Part shown: one piece after another, positions 21,280 through 33,795 of the stretch
Position numbering within the stretch: the first letter of the stretch is position 1
How the letters are laid out: each line of letters starts with the position of its first letter
Source: Archegozetes longisetosus
Lineage: Eukaryota; Arthropoda; Arachnida; Sarcoptiformes; Trhypochthoniidae
Direction: 5' to 3'
Length of the DNA: 64,000 nucleotides
Assembly: GCA_018873245.2 (NCBI GenBank)
Contig: JAEMBT020000004.1
Coordinates: forward strand, 6,062,573-6,126,572
Made by a program: the position numbers and the translations under genes
Notes under the pieces: model-generated
Seen by the model: the letters and a program-made list of their open reading frames with translations, nothing else
What the model was told of the DNA's origin: nothing
Databases searched by the model: none

Positions 21280-24200
21280 ATGGCTGAAAGACGTTTCACT
21301 AAATTGAAAGCCTCGCTTTCGGAAAATGCGGCCAAAACTCGGGAAAACGTTTCCCGAGAATTACGACAATCCATGACAACAAACAACGAAACACTTCTTC
21401 ATTGCATCGACTCTGACTACGAATCAACTGTTCGACAGCTGGAACGAGACTTCGATTTTATTTCGTTTCCTAAGAATGACATTCAAGTAAATGAATTTAA
21501 TTATAATTTTAATTAGTAAAAGAATTGATTTCTGTTTAGTGCGAATCAACGGTTAACAAAACAAATGTATTCGATTTCTATCGCCACTACTCAAAAGACA
21601 TGACAAAAATCAATTCATTGTTTTCACGAGAATGTATCCTCCATTACAACGACAAAAGACATTTCGTTTCGTTTAATTTTGCCAAGCGATACTTTGGGTC
21701 AGTTTTCGATAATTTCCTGAAAAGTGGCACTAACTTTGAACTAAAACCTCATATTTTTGAATGCGATGAAATCGAAAGCGATTCACAATTAGTTATCAGA
21801 GAGGGAAACTGTTGTATTAATAAATTCAACGGTTGGTTAGCAATAACTAAATCGGAAAATGAAAATTGTTTTATAAACTTCTACAAAGACAAGAAAAAAG
21901 ATAAGCTAATTTGGACTCAAGAAGTCACCGATCAAGTGGTCAAAGGAACAAATGGCAAGAGCTTCAAAATCAATAATTACGTGATTGAAGTGAATGAAGA
22001 AGTTATTAATGGGTGGATTAAAGATATAAATGATAACATTGACAAAGTGTTTGACCCAAAACAGGAATTAGACAGAATATTAAGCGTTACTCAAGGTGGT
22101 TTGGAAAAGTTCCTTAACGATAACAGAATTAATTTATTCTCAACTTATAATGATCTTAATGTTCGTAAAGGAGTTTTCATTCGTTTAAAAGAAATACAAA
22201 ACTATGATATGGATTATGAAAAAAATATTTTCAAGTTTATTTTAAGCGTTGAAAAACTGGAATTCAATTTGCATACGAATGACAAAAATAAAAACATTGA
22301 GTCTTATTTCGCAAGAATTTGTTTGTTCGATGCCAAATTAGGAAAAATAAGCGAAGAGTTTCGGTTTGACTTTCCTTCGGACTCAAGTGGTCGACAATTT
22401 CGAGATTCGGGTCGCGGTTTCGATGAACTCTGGATATCACGACCGACTAAAGCAGTCTTTTCGATAGACTTGAGTCAAAGTGAAAAGAATGATTTGTTCC
22501 TAGTGTTGAGGATTGAGAAGAGTTCTCATCGAGTTACACAAAACATAACACATTTTGAACCACTTGCTTGGAGCGCCAGACCTGTTTTCAATAGCGGTAA
22601 TTATTTACAATCAAATTTTAAAATAAGTTAGAAGCTCAATTCGGTTGCAGTACTTTATATGCTATGCATTGCGTTGTTAGTTATTAACATTCTATAGAAA
22701 TCTCATTATTCGTTACAGACTCGAAACAAATGGATTTTAGTTCAAATTTTGGTCCATTTTATAAACAAGACATCAATCGACTGTCAGATGAATATATATG
22801 CAATGCAATAAGCAATCAGAATCTCTTGCGCAATAATACTGTAATGGCCGGCAAACTCTTGATAAAAGTTTATGAATATGATAAAACGGCTGAATCACAA
22901 ATCAATTCATCGCTTTTCCCGATATCTGCTGTTAACTCGGATAAAAGTCCACAACTTCACATCCAACCGCTAGAAATGATTACAAAACCAAATATAGAGT
23001 TCATTAATTTGTTATATATTTATCCACAAAATTTGAAATATGATTCACAGAAAGTGTTTTCAAAAGCGAGAAATATTTCAGTGACAGTTGAATTGCGTGA
23101 CAGCGATTCGGAAAATGCATCACCGATTGAAGCCATATTTGGTCGACCGAACGATAAGTCAATGTTTGTCAGTTCAGCTGTTTGTGCCGTCAGCCGACAT
23201 CACATAACACCTGATTTTTATGAGGAAATCAAAATCGCTCTTCCGTTGAATTTCAGTGAAAAACTTCATCTTTTGTTCACATTCAATCATGTTTCGTGTA
23301 AGAAAGAGTGCAATAAAAGCGCGATTGGATTTGCGTGGCTTTCACTCAAAAAACAGATTCATTGCCAAAACATAAGTTTATCTGTTTTTGCCTCACTTCC
23401 AAACGGATATCTCTCGTGTCAATCACTGGGTTTAGGAAAAGGGCTTTCTATGCCTGAAGTCAAATTCGTGGGGAAAGACTTGTTCAAAGTCTCTCTCAGA
23501 TTGGTTTCTTCTGTCATATCACGCGATCCTAACATTCAAACAACAATGAATTGTGTGACACGCATCACATGTTCCAAAAGAGATGACTCGAGAGAAATTT
23601 CAAAACTTATTTCATTGGAAAGAAGTCTTCCCAAACTTATGAAAAGTTTGCTGTTGTCTGATCCAAAAGAATTGATACGATTTTCTCAAATAATTTTTCA
23701 GCAATTATTTAAATTAATTGTTTACTCGGTAAACAGTGAATTGATTTGTGATACTCTGCAAACAATTATACAATTAGTCAATGTTTTGAAAGAGAATTCG
23801 TTTGTTTTGTATCAATTTATTGACGAAACTTTTATAACCTGTGAATTTGGAGACATTTTATTCCACGAACAGTTAATCAAATCGATGAATAAGTTGTTAG
23901 AATTGATGAGTAAAAGCGATGACGAATCACGACTTCTTTTACGACACATTTGGTAAGTCTTTCATAACTTATTGAGCCAAGTCTATTGACACTAACAATT
24001 TTCCCAATACTTCTCATCAATCAGAAGCTTATTTTAATATTTGACTAGTTTGTCCCTGTATTGCCAATGACGTTCTGCAACAATATTGCTTAAGACACAT
24101 AATTACTCGTTAAAATTTGTAAACTTGAAGTAATGCCTTAACTAAAGGCTTGAACAAGAGTGCCATTCACAACAATACGATTAGTTAAATTGTTTTACTT

Positions 24201-27200
24201 TCAACTAGCATTTATTCTAGATTAAGCTCGCGTTCAAATCAAGATATGTCAAAAAATTTGTATTGTTGTAGTGCGTGATCGCTTTCAGTTAATCAAAGAT
24301 TAAAGCTTTTTAAATGATTTTTAGGTTTTTGCTCCAAATTCTCATCAAAGCGATGGTTCAATATTTGTTTCGAAATAAAAAATTGGAAATTATAAGAGAA
24401 GACCGTTTCTCTCAAGAGTTGTACCAACAGTTAAAACAATTCATTCAATCGTTTTCATCATTGATTGTCTCTCACTCACGTCTTGAAGAGTCAAATTTGG
24501 CCAATCGTTCGGTTTCACACTTCATCACAAGATTGACTTCTTTCATGGATAGAAGTTTTGTTTTTAATTTATTTTACTTTCATATAAACGCTTATTCTTC
24601 AAGGGATGTTGTCTTAAACGAGCTACGTTTGAATTCAATGGCAATATTTCTGGCACACGAGCATCACATTAATCTCAATAACCCTCTAATGAACGATTCG
24701 TTCACTCTTTCAACTGATTTTTGTGAAAAACATTTCTCTATTTATGTTCTCCTCAATGAATTCAAACACTCTTTGAGTCAAACTGTCCGTCACGTGAGGC
24801 ACATATCCCTTCAAATATTACGCAACTTGTTGGCCAAACATTCATTTGACGACAGATACAATCAATCGCGGGACGTTCAAAAACGCATTGTTTCTCTATA
24901 TTTGCCGGCTGTTGAGATAATAATTGAGAACATCAACCGAATTATCGATTCTTCGAACACTAACCACGAAAACACATTTGTGACCAGCCGTGACAAATCG
25001 CAAGACAAACCGAGCTTTTGGTCGAGCTTCTCTCAAACGAATCAAATGTTCCCAATGGGTTCAGACTCGAACCACATTCAATCGCATGCAAGGAATGACT
25101 CACTGTCTCACGTTCGACACAATTCACTTCCCGTGCGATTCGATAAATTTAACGTTGAAGAGATCAATGACATTATTGTTTGTTTTCTATATATTGTTAA
25201 TCATCTGAGTGAACAACAACTGAATCAGTTGTCGGTCAAGCAGATAAAAGAACTGTTAATTTGTTTGGAATTCTCGTTATATTGTTTCGAATATAAGCCC
25301 AGAAAATGTATTGAAATTCGTTCAAAAACTCTTCCGACAAATACCAACAACGAAAACAATGATTTAATGAGTTATTTATATCAACAAAACATCTCGATTC
25401 AAATATCTTTGACGACATTACAAACAATTAACTTGTATCTAAATCGGAACATAAAACCATTCGATGAATCTGTAATTCGTCAAATCTTGTCTCTTTATTT
25501 AACACTTTTATGCTTACCTCAGAGTCAAAATGTTTTGATTCATATCTTTGAAAATATAAGATACTTCGTGCAAAACTTTCCAACAACTTTTTTCTCCTTC
25601 GACCCGTTTTTGGTGCAAATTATTTCAAAAATTATTCATTTCTGTAACTCTAGTCTAACGGTCATTCGAAATAATGGCGTTGATCTATTGGTTAGTCGAT
25701 TAATTAAATTCGATCAAAAGAAGACATAAATACACTATTGTTGAAAATCGCATTCTGCTTGAATGCATGTTTTACAACAATATTGTCCCTCAATATCATG
25801 TCTTCTTTTTTGATTAATTTCATTTTTTATCAAATCAATATTTAATTTTGTTTTTTTCCTTAAACTACAGTATTGTTTATTTCGTGCAAATTTCAAAAGA
25901 ACTCGTTTTGAAACAATAGTTTGTGTCTCGCGTCTGGCATCAAGTGATTCAAGAAATTTATCTCATTTTCAGTCGTCTCTCAATCGTATTGAATGTCTTT
26001 CAAAAAGCGATCCCAACTATCAAAATGATAAAATGGCACAAATTGTCCAGAGAATTAGGGACATTCTCAGAGCTACGCAACAAATTCGTGAGGAGTCTAG
26101 AAATTATTACGAAAACTGTGAATTAAGGCTACGTTTGGCCAACTCTTACGCACAAACGTCACGTTCACTACGTCGGACATGGCTCGAGAACTTGAGTGAA
26201 GTGCACGTCAAGAACAACGACTGGACTGAATCCGCGATGTGTTTGTGTCACGTGATCGCGATTCTAATTGAACAGTTGCGTCTGAAAGGTATCGATATAA
26301 TCGATGGCCTGACACATATTTGTCGTGTGACTGACAACATATCGCTCGACGTAACCGAAGAAAAGGATTGGTTGGAAATCGAAGAAAGTCATGTGACTAT
26401 TCAGTCTTTGGAGACAATCATTAATGAATGTGTTTTAGCCTTAGAAAAGGCAGAATTGTTTGAATTGGCTCCAAATGTCTTGAAGGTTTTGGTCGCGATC
26501 TATGAAAAGGATTTTGAACACGAAAAACTGGCCAACATTTACACTCAAATCGCAAAAATGCATTCGCGCGCTCTTCAAATCAATAATTCGGGAAAACGAC
26601 TCTTTTTCACTTATTTCAGGTTTGATTCTGTTTGTTATTGTTGTCGAGCGTGAGATTTGTAAACATAACTTATGATTTATTGTTCATTATTACTTCCTAA
26701 TAAAGGGTGGCCTTTTTTGGTTCTCAAACCAGTGAATATATATATAAAGAGTCAAAGGTGGTTTCTTTGGCTGAAATGACATCAAAAATGCAAAAACTGT
26801 ATCCAAACGCCATATTTCTAACAGATTCATCAGATATTTCCTCGTCAGTGGACTCAAAAAAGCTGTCAATTCTTATAACCCACGTGAATTCGTTTGTTGA
26901 GAGCGCGCGCAACGACTTCGAACGAAATGTAGGCGTCAATAAATTCGTTTATGAACAAAGACTTAACCCCAATCCCGTTCAAAGCGTTGCTGATCTCTAC
27001 AAGAAAAGAGTTATTTTGACCACTGAAAAATCGTTTCCTTTTTGTTTGAGAAGAATAGCAGTCATTGAAAGAGAAGAAAAAATATTAAGTCCAATCGAAG
27101 TGGCCATTGACGAGATGACCGAACGCGTCCATCAATTGGAAAGAGTGACCCAATCGAGTGATGCTAAACATTTACAACTCATTCTTCAGGGTTCGGTTCA

Positions 27201-27354
27201 CGTGACTGTCAATTGCGGTCCAATCGCATACGCGAATGCGTTTCTTCGTGAAGACAACGAGGACGTGAGCGAGAATGAGAGACAATTGCGACAACTCTTT
27301 GAACAGTTTCTCGACTTGTGTGAGAAGGCCTTGAAATTAAATGAAAAACATTAA
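21280..27354 (+). CDS. DOCK7: DOCK6/7/8-type (DOCK-C, Zir) guanine-nucleotide exchange factor
   Basis: Six long exons: 21280-21486, 21540-22596, 22719-23952, 24325-25690, 25871-26619, 26706-27354; 1753 residues. The N-terminus MAERRFTKLKASL matches DOCK7 (MAERRAF), and this ATG has a strong context (CAAAATGG); an in-frame ATG at 21271 would add three residues. The C2-like DHR1 region includes LLYIYPQNLKYD, ARNISVTVELRD and LPLNFSEKLHLLFTFNHVSC. Then a long helical region, and the catalytic DHR2 with FFTYFRVAFFGSQ, FPFCLRRIAVIEREE, LSPIEVAIDEM, LQLILQGSVHVTVNCGP and nucleotide-sensor-like helices. DOCK-C proteins activate Rac/Cdc42 and steer neuronal polarity. The frame stops at 27354, but a homologous C-terminal tail continues in the +1 frame to 27487 (see findings). 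Confidence 0.92.
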
Positions 27355-27487
27355 GAACAACCAAATCGAATATCATCTGAATTTGAAAACAAATTTCGAG
27401 AAATTAAAAGACGAATTAAATTTAAGCAAGGACAAACGAACTTCTGTTCAAATATTTGATGTAATTTCTGGCACTTCTATTGCGTAA
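27341..27487 (+). pseudogene. C-terminal tail of DOCK in the +1 frame (frameshifted extension)
   Basis: After the DOCK stop, the +1 frame reads through 27487 (TAA) and contains EYHLNLKTNFEKLKDEL, which matches the DOCK7-type tail EYQRELERNYHRLKEAL at the expected distance. The shift can be placed at the A5 run 27344-27348: one extra A explains it. It is either a sequence error, a true truncating mutation, or a programmed shift. Listed separately because it is not reachable in the DOCK frame. Confidence 0.65.
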
Positions 27488-27988
27488 AAACAATACTTTC
27501 TAAATATTGTATTATTCAATAATTGTTACGCAAATAAAGGCTTGATTTTTCAAATCACTTCAAGATAATAACAGATGCTTTCAGATTGCGCTCACTCTTC
27601 AGACTTCAAATTATTTATAAAAATGTTCAACTATAATGATGTAAATGAAATCAAGATGTCATTTATATTCCTGAAAATCATAATTTTCAACTTGAATCTT
27701 AAAGAATCAACTAGGGATTGTTTTCAGTCAATGGATTTAACGATCGTATTTCAATAACAGTTAATTCTGAAATACTTGAGCAATTAAATGATTGTCTTTG
27801 ATCTCTAAGAATTGTTAAAATTATTAAAAAAAACTTTTATTTTAAAAAATTTGTCTAATAATTATAGCTACTATTAATATAATAATTTCATAAAAGTTAT
27901 ATAATCATAATAATTTAATCACTTTGATTACTAGAATAGAATTACTTGAAAGTCTAGTTAAGGCACAAATAGATCACATAAATAATAG
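27488..27988. other. Convergent intergenic region of DOCK and TATDN1
   Basis: About 500 bp, very A+T-rich (AATAAA at 27533-27538 fits a DOCK polyadenylation signal). A 60-codon ORF at 27575 looks like chance. Confidence 0.5.
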
Positions 27989-29476
27989 TTAATTTGTGAG
28001 ACCAAATATTTTTAGGGCATTATAAGTAGTTTTTAGAGCGACGTCTTCGGCACTGATTCCAAGATACGAGGAAATCATTTCTACGGTAATGGGCAGAGAA
28101 CATGGCTCATTGCGTTGAAACGTGCAGTATCTTAAAGTAAATATAACAACGATATATTTCGTGATATATACGAAATTCAATTCTGTTCAATACCTATTCA
28201 AGAAACCGAGAGATCTTTCCGTCAAAGAGTTTTTGACATTATTCGGCAGTTTAGAGGCTCTTGTATTAGGATAACACCAGGGACTGTCGCTTTCTATCAC
28301 TAATCAGTCAATAAAGTCACAATTAATACTCAGTTAGCAAACTAAATCATCAAACGCTCACTCAATCTGTCCAAAGGAATTATTTTTTCTTCTAATATTT
28401 TTCTCACGCCATCGTCTGACTTGTCTTTCCAAAGAAAACCTATAAGTTTAATTGACAATTATTGATAATAAGATCACTAGCAAGCGATCAATGACCTGTT
28501 AATCCGATGTAAAACCCGAGTTCAATATATTTTTGCGCTTCACTTTTATTGCCAGTAAAGCAATGGATAACAATATTTGGCAAAGAGTTCGAATATTTCG
28601 ACAAAATTTCAATTCTGGCAATGAACAAAACAATTAACTCTACTCTATATAATTGAGTCTTTTCTGTGTTTACACTTCTTGATGGGCGTCCCTCTCGTGG
28701 ACCAAAAGCGGCTTTTGTAATCCCTTGGCCTTCAGATCGCACGCGATTCTGACCTGTTTCTCAAACACTTCTAATTGGATTTCTCGCGGGGAAAAATCTC
28801 GATTGAAATCTAATCCTATTATCAAATAGAAACCAAAAAATCAAATACTTAATTGCGCCGAATTTATCGATTGAACTGATTCCTAACCACATTCTCCGAT
28901 CGCAACGCATTCGTTATTTTTGGCGATTTCTTGAGAAATGAAAAAGTGAGAAATAAAAGTGAGCAAAACAAATGTGTAGTTTTGAAACCTCTGATTATTT
29001 GTTCGGAATCTTCATTCCATTGTTTGGCGTCGTGTGGATGAACACCTCATCAAATACAACAATACACTTAATTACACTCTCAATAAATTAATTTCAAACC
29101 AATCAATACCTGCCGTACAGTAAAGACTGTCTGTTTAGAGAAAATATAATTCAATTAATTCGAGAATCAAATTAAAACTATTGATTACAAACCCGGATAT
29201 AATTGTGATAATCTCAACGCTTCTTTAGTGGTCTGTATCGAAGTGCCCAAAACTATTATCTTTCGGACTCCTATGACGAAGTCATTGAAAACATGAGAAA
29301 TTGTTATCAATCATCACATCAATTGAATGAATACCCGACTCTTTAGCTCTCTGTATGACTGAGTCCAAGTCTTTGGAAAACTTTCTGTTTGTGAGATTAG
29401 CTCCAATATCTATAATCAGATATATTCCCTCGACTCCCAATGACTTCAAGATCTCTTCGGTATTTGTTGACTCCAT
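27989..29476 (-). CDS. TATDN1: TatD-family metal-dependent nuclease, TATDN1-like
   Basis: Ten small exons: 29476-29335, 29270-29193, 29130-29110, 29045-28989, 28929-28888, 28815-28674, 28614-28496, 28439-28362, 28299-28194, 28130-27989; 308 residues. TatD enzymes are TIM-barrel amidohydrolase-fold DNases (3'-exonuclease/AP-type activity). Metal-site motifs are visible in order: IDIGANLT (the HxH of bacterial TatD is replaced, as in TATDN1), AGVHPHD, AIGECGLDFNRDF, LLVHERDAHQEV, IVIHCFTGNKSEA, and RLMIESDSPWCYPN with the catalytic aspartate. The end RNEPCSLPITVEMIS matches family C-termini. Exon 3 is a 21-bp microexon. The acceptor of exon 9 was chosen as CTGATTAG because it restores the conserved MIESDSPW. 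Confidence 0.9.
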
Positions 29477-29703
29477 TTATTGCTATTTATTAATAGACAT
29501 TTACTCTATCAAAGAGTCATCTCTTGAGTCAATCATTCATTAACTCCTTCGTTATTACACTTTAATTACTTTTATTCAAAATTATTTAGTATTTAGTGTT
29601 CATATTAAACAAACCTTTTCTCATCTTAATCATTATTATTTGTTAGTTTTATTTCATTTTATTTCAAACTTATTATGAAAATTAAAAGAAAATAAAAAAA
29701 GAT

Positions 29704-30369
29704 TTAATTTTGTTGAGAATCGACTAAAACAGAGAAAGAACTTGAAGCAGAAGTCTTTGTCTCTGAGTTATCTTCTGGTTGACTGCTGTCTTTTTGTTTT
29801 TGATCTTGAGCCTCAAAAATGGGGTCTTGTCGTATCTGAATGTTGTGTTTGTCCATATAGTCGCTGATTTCTTTTCCTTTCGAAACGACTTGAGATTTAA
29901 GAGTTTCGATCAATTGTTTAATCTGTTAACATAAATGAATAAATTCATTATATTATTTATTATTAACAATGTTTATAACAATTTTTGAACCATTTCTTGA
30001 TTTTTTTGAAGTGAAGGCAACACTTCGGAAACAGTTCTTTCGACTAAAACTCCGCCAATCATTCGAAAACATTTTCTGTTTTTGTCTTTGACTTCATCTA
30101 AGGCTTCGATAACTAATCTATTAAATGAAAGATAAAAATGCGATTTAAAATTGAGTTAATAAATCAAAGTAATAATAATTATAATTATGATAACAATAAT
30201 AGTGTTTATACTTATGTTCGGTCAAATCAGTTTCCAATTCCATTATCTTATTGGCTAATTGTCTTTGATCTTGCCTTAATTGGTTAAATCCTCCAATTAT
30301 CTGCTCCTGACTTAAACCCTTTTGTTTTGATTTATTAACGCTTTTATTTTCGTTCGTATTGTTGGCCAT
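29704..30369 (-). CDS. PFDN2: Prefoldin subunit 2
   Basis: Three exons: 30369-30212, 30117-29991, 29922-29704; 167 residues. Prefoldin is a hexameric cochaperone that delivers unfolded actin and tubulin to the TRiC/CCT chaperonin. Beta-prefoldin structure is clear: first coiled-coil helix (SQEQIIGGFNQLRQDQRQLA), central hairpin RKCFRMIGGVLVERTVSEVL, second helix (LIETLKSQVVSKGKEI). The C-terminal Ser/Gln-rich tail is unstructured. The donor of exon 2 is ATG|GTTCAA, chosen because it gives QEMIKQLIETL in register with human PFDN2. Lies 227 bp upstream of TATDN1 on the same strand. Confidence 0.92.
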
Positions 30370-33300
30370 TCTTTCGGTATTTTATTTTCAAATATATTTC
30401 ACTTTTTTATTGTCATTAAATTGCATTCAAAGCATTCATTCATTAATAGCAAAAGTGATGACTCGATGGCGCTCTCTTCAACGCGATTCAGCAAAACTTT
30501 TCTCTAATTTTTGGTTTTTTAATTAACAAAAAAATTAAAAACTCTAAAACTTATAATAGACAATTTGAGCATCAATCTGAACAATCATTTAATGTTTATT
30601 GTGAATTCAAAACTTTTCTTTTCTAAAATATAACAAATTTGAAATTATATTGAAAAGTCGACAAAAGCGGAAATACGGCTTGAAAACAGGAAATGATTCG
30701 ATTATTTTTCTTTATCGCAAACTTTTCTCTGCGAAGAATGAATGAAAGATTATTTTTAAACTTATTACCTAATGTAGAATAAATGCGCCAGGTAATTTTT
30801 AAAATGTTTTTTTTGCACATTCCTTGAAAAAAGTGACTGAAAGCAATAAAAGCTTCCTAAAACTTGATTGAAAGCACATCATAATATAATGAAGAGCCTA
30901 GTTATTAACTTATCTAATACACAAACGTTTGAGAAAAATTCTAATCATTTAAAAAGTAATCTGTTTTATTTTACTTTTAAAATTAAATAGAGATGTAATC
31001 GATCTTTATAGCAATCGAACAAGCTTAAATTTTAAGGTCATTTCAAAGTTCAAAAGATTATTAGATAATTGCGTGAAGTATAACGTGTTTCAAGAACTTG
31101 TTATTAGTTTTGATGTCATTTCAAATATGATCAATTTTCCAGGTTTTCTTTGATTTGAACCGCAATTAGACTGCAAAGCGAGTGAGAACGCAAACTTGGT
31201 TTGCTGTGACAGATGACACAATCCAAGTTGCCATCATTTTTACTTTAGCAGTAAAGGTTTACTCCAGGGGCGGGGCTACATAGGACCAGAGTGGGCCCAC
31301 TCAAAGTTTCTTGAAAAATAACTTTCGACAAAGATTATTCTAAAATTCAGATTATTATTATAATTTTCAAGTTTTAGGATATCTTAAAGCTTATTTGTAT
31401 AAAAATATCACCAATAGAATACTAAACATGAAGTCTTAAACTTAATCATTTGATAAAATTTAAATATTCCTAAAATTTCAGCCCACTCGATCGACTCAAT
31501 TGAAAAACTAGGTGTATTCACTTCAAACAAGAGTTATGACACCCAGAATACCATTAATTTTTGTGCTCCACTTTCTGTCAGTAGCGAAGCTGTTAGTGGC
31601 CGAGAGCGCACGGGCCTCCTTAACTTCGATCTGAAGATATAAGATACGAATGTTTGACCCAGCTCAACTGTAATACGTAACCTATGCAAAAAAAACTTTG
31701 CGCCCCACACTCACAACTTCTGGCCTCACTATTGCTTTCTGCGTGATCAAAAAGCTCTTCAGAAAATTTTATTTTTTATCAAGATAGAACTCATTAAATA
31801 TTTTACGAGATCAAACGATTTCATTCTCAGTAGGTTATGTTTACTTCATTACTGTAAAAATTCAGTTTTGTTTCTATCTCGAAATCTTTTCAGCTTCGGA
31901 ACTGTGTTTAGTCTTTTATGAGTTTGCTGCAATTTTGAAAAAATAATCTCAAATTGTTTGGCAGTCGAACTTATCACAGCCTTTATTTGATTTACAATTC
32001 ATTCAATCTATTATTATATTTATTTGAAAAATTTTTAAAGGATATGAAATGTGATCAAATAATTGGATATTTGATAATAAAAATCGACTTAAAAGTTAGA
32101 AAAGCTGGTGTTCAAACAACTTCTCAGTAATTAGAATCTTACGAGCACTTTTTCAAATACTTTATAAATAGAGAAATCGATCGGATTATCGCATAACTTA
32201 CTCAATAAATATCTTATTCTTTACTGAATTTCAATCTGTTTCCCTTTTCAACTCATTGTTCGGTCCTTTCATTGAATTTCTATGAAAACAAATTTATTTA
32301 ACGATAAGTATTGTTGCAGATCGGGCGCAATCACTTCGATTAACTTTGAGTTGAGTTTTGTGCTGAAAACATGAATTTTCGCGCAATTTGCATCGCTCAC
32401 AAATTGAGTTCTTCTTTATTTAGTAATTCGCAGTAATTGTTAAGAAATGACGCTCATTGTTGGGGAAGGTTGTGGCAAATTTATTCTGAGGAAAAACTCA
32501 ATGAAAACAGCGTTTTAATGATGATAACGTTAATTACTTAATAATAAGGATTTATTAGTAATTAATGATAAAATGAGTACCATATGAATGATGAGAAGAG
32601 CTCTATAAAAAACGAATAAATTGCTTGACTATCCACGAATCAGTTAATTTCGTAATAATATACTTGCCAATAAACATAAACCTGAGCCTGAGGCCACATT
32701 GAAGAGATTAATTGCTACTTACTGCTAAAATGCGGATTCTTATCTCAGACAAATTCGATTTGATTAATGTTAAATAATCAAAATACTATTAGTTCACAGT
32801 TCTATCAGATCTCTTCTTAGTGCCATTAAAATAGCTCTGACTGAAAAATTTGATATCCATTTATCGTTTTGTTTAAATTATTGGAACCATAATTCCCTCG
32901 GAAACCAATTTTACTCCTTTCTGCAAAGGTTCCAAAAGCACATAACCTGAGAGATGTCTTCTCGGCTTCTGGGAAAATATTTGACTAGACTCTGGGCGAA
33001 AAACAAATTAATTAATTACTTGAGATTTGAATGTCAAGTTTGATGTCTTTGAAGTTTTATTTTGAAACCTGTATACTTAGAGAAGAAACTTGTATTCGAG
33101 GGAATCAATACTCGTTTTGTGTGTCTATTGATTACAAAACATGAGAAAACAGTAGTTTTTCTTAAATTCTTGGAATTATTTGATATAAGAAGAAAAGTAA
33201 TCAATATTTAATACATAAAAATTCTTTAAATAATGATTTCCTACAAATTACTGAAATGTCATTAAAGGGGAAAAGAATGAGAATTATTTGGGACCAATTT

Positions 33301-33795
33301 TCTTGTAAAATGATTTTGAGGAAAGATATATCGCTTGCAATTTGTAGAAGATTTACTAAGTATTGTTGCGCGTTCTTGTGTCGAGCGGAAACGGAAATCT
33401 GCGGCATATATCACATTCATTTGAATGTCTTTCCTGTTGCTTTAGAGAAGTTGTCTATCTTTGGAAATACTTGTGGAAACACAATAATATTGAACATGTA
33501 ATCATTGAATATTTGTCGCTCTTTTGCTCTATAATGGAGGCGATCATTAAAGTGGTGTCATTTGAAGTGATGAAAAATTGATTATTAATCGATATTTTGA
33601 ATCAAGTTTTATGCCTTTTAATCGTTATCAGAATCGTTGGCAGAATATGAATATTGATTTTTGACGACGTGATGATGTGTTTCGAGTCCCCTTTTCATGA
33701 AGTCTATCATCATTTGTACAAAAAGAAATCACTTCTTCTCGTCATTTCACTCTTAAGCAGATCATGTAAAACATCTCTTCATTTGACTGTCAGTC
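30370..33795. other. Gene-free 3.4-kb region upstream of BARX
   Basis: Longest intergenic stretch in the window. No gene supported; short overlapping ORFs on both strands at 33.2-33.6 kb look like chance. It contains a probable transposon remnant near 31.3 kb. Developmental homeobox genes commonly keep regulatory DNA upstream, so enhancers here are plausible but not visible. Confidence 0.5.
31265..31745. mobile_element. Possible degraded hAT-like DNA transposon remnant
   Basis: Begins CAGGGGCGGGGCTACA, a start typical of many hAT-superfamily ends, and is clearly richer in G+C than its surroundings with scattered GGCCC/GGGCC words (GTGGGCCCACTC, GCACGGGCCTCC, GCGCCCCACACTC). No transposase reading frame and no matching right end were found, so the right border is arbitrary. 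Confidence 0.3.
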
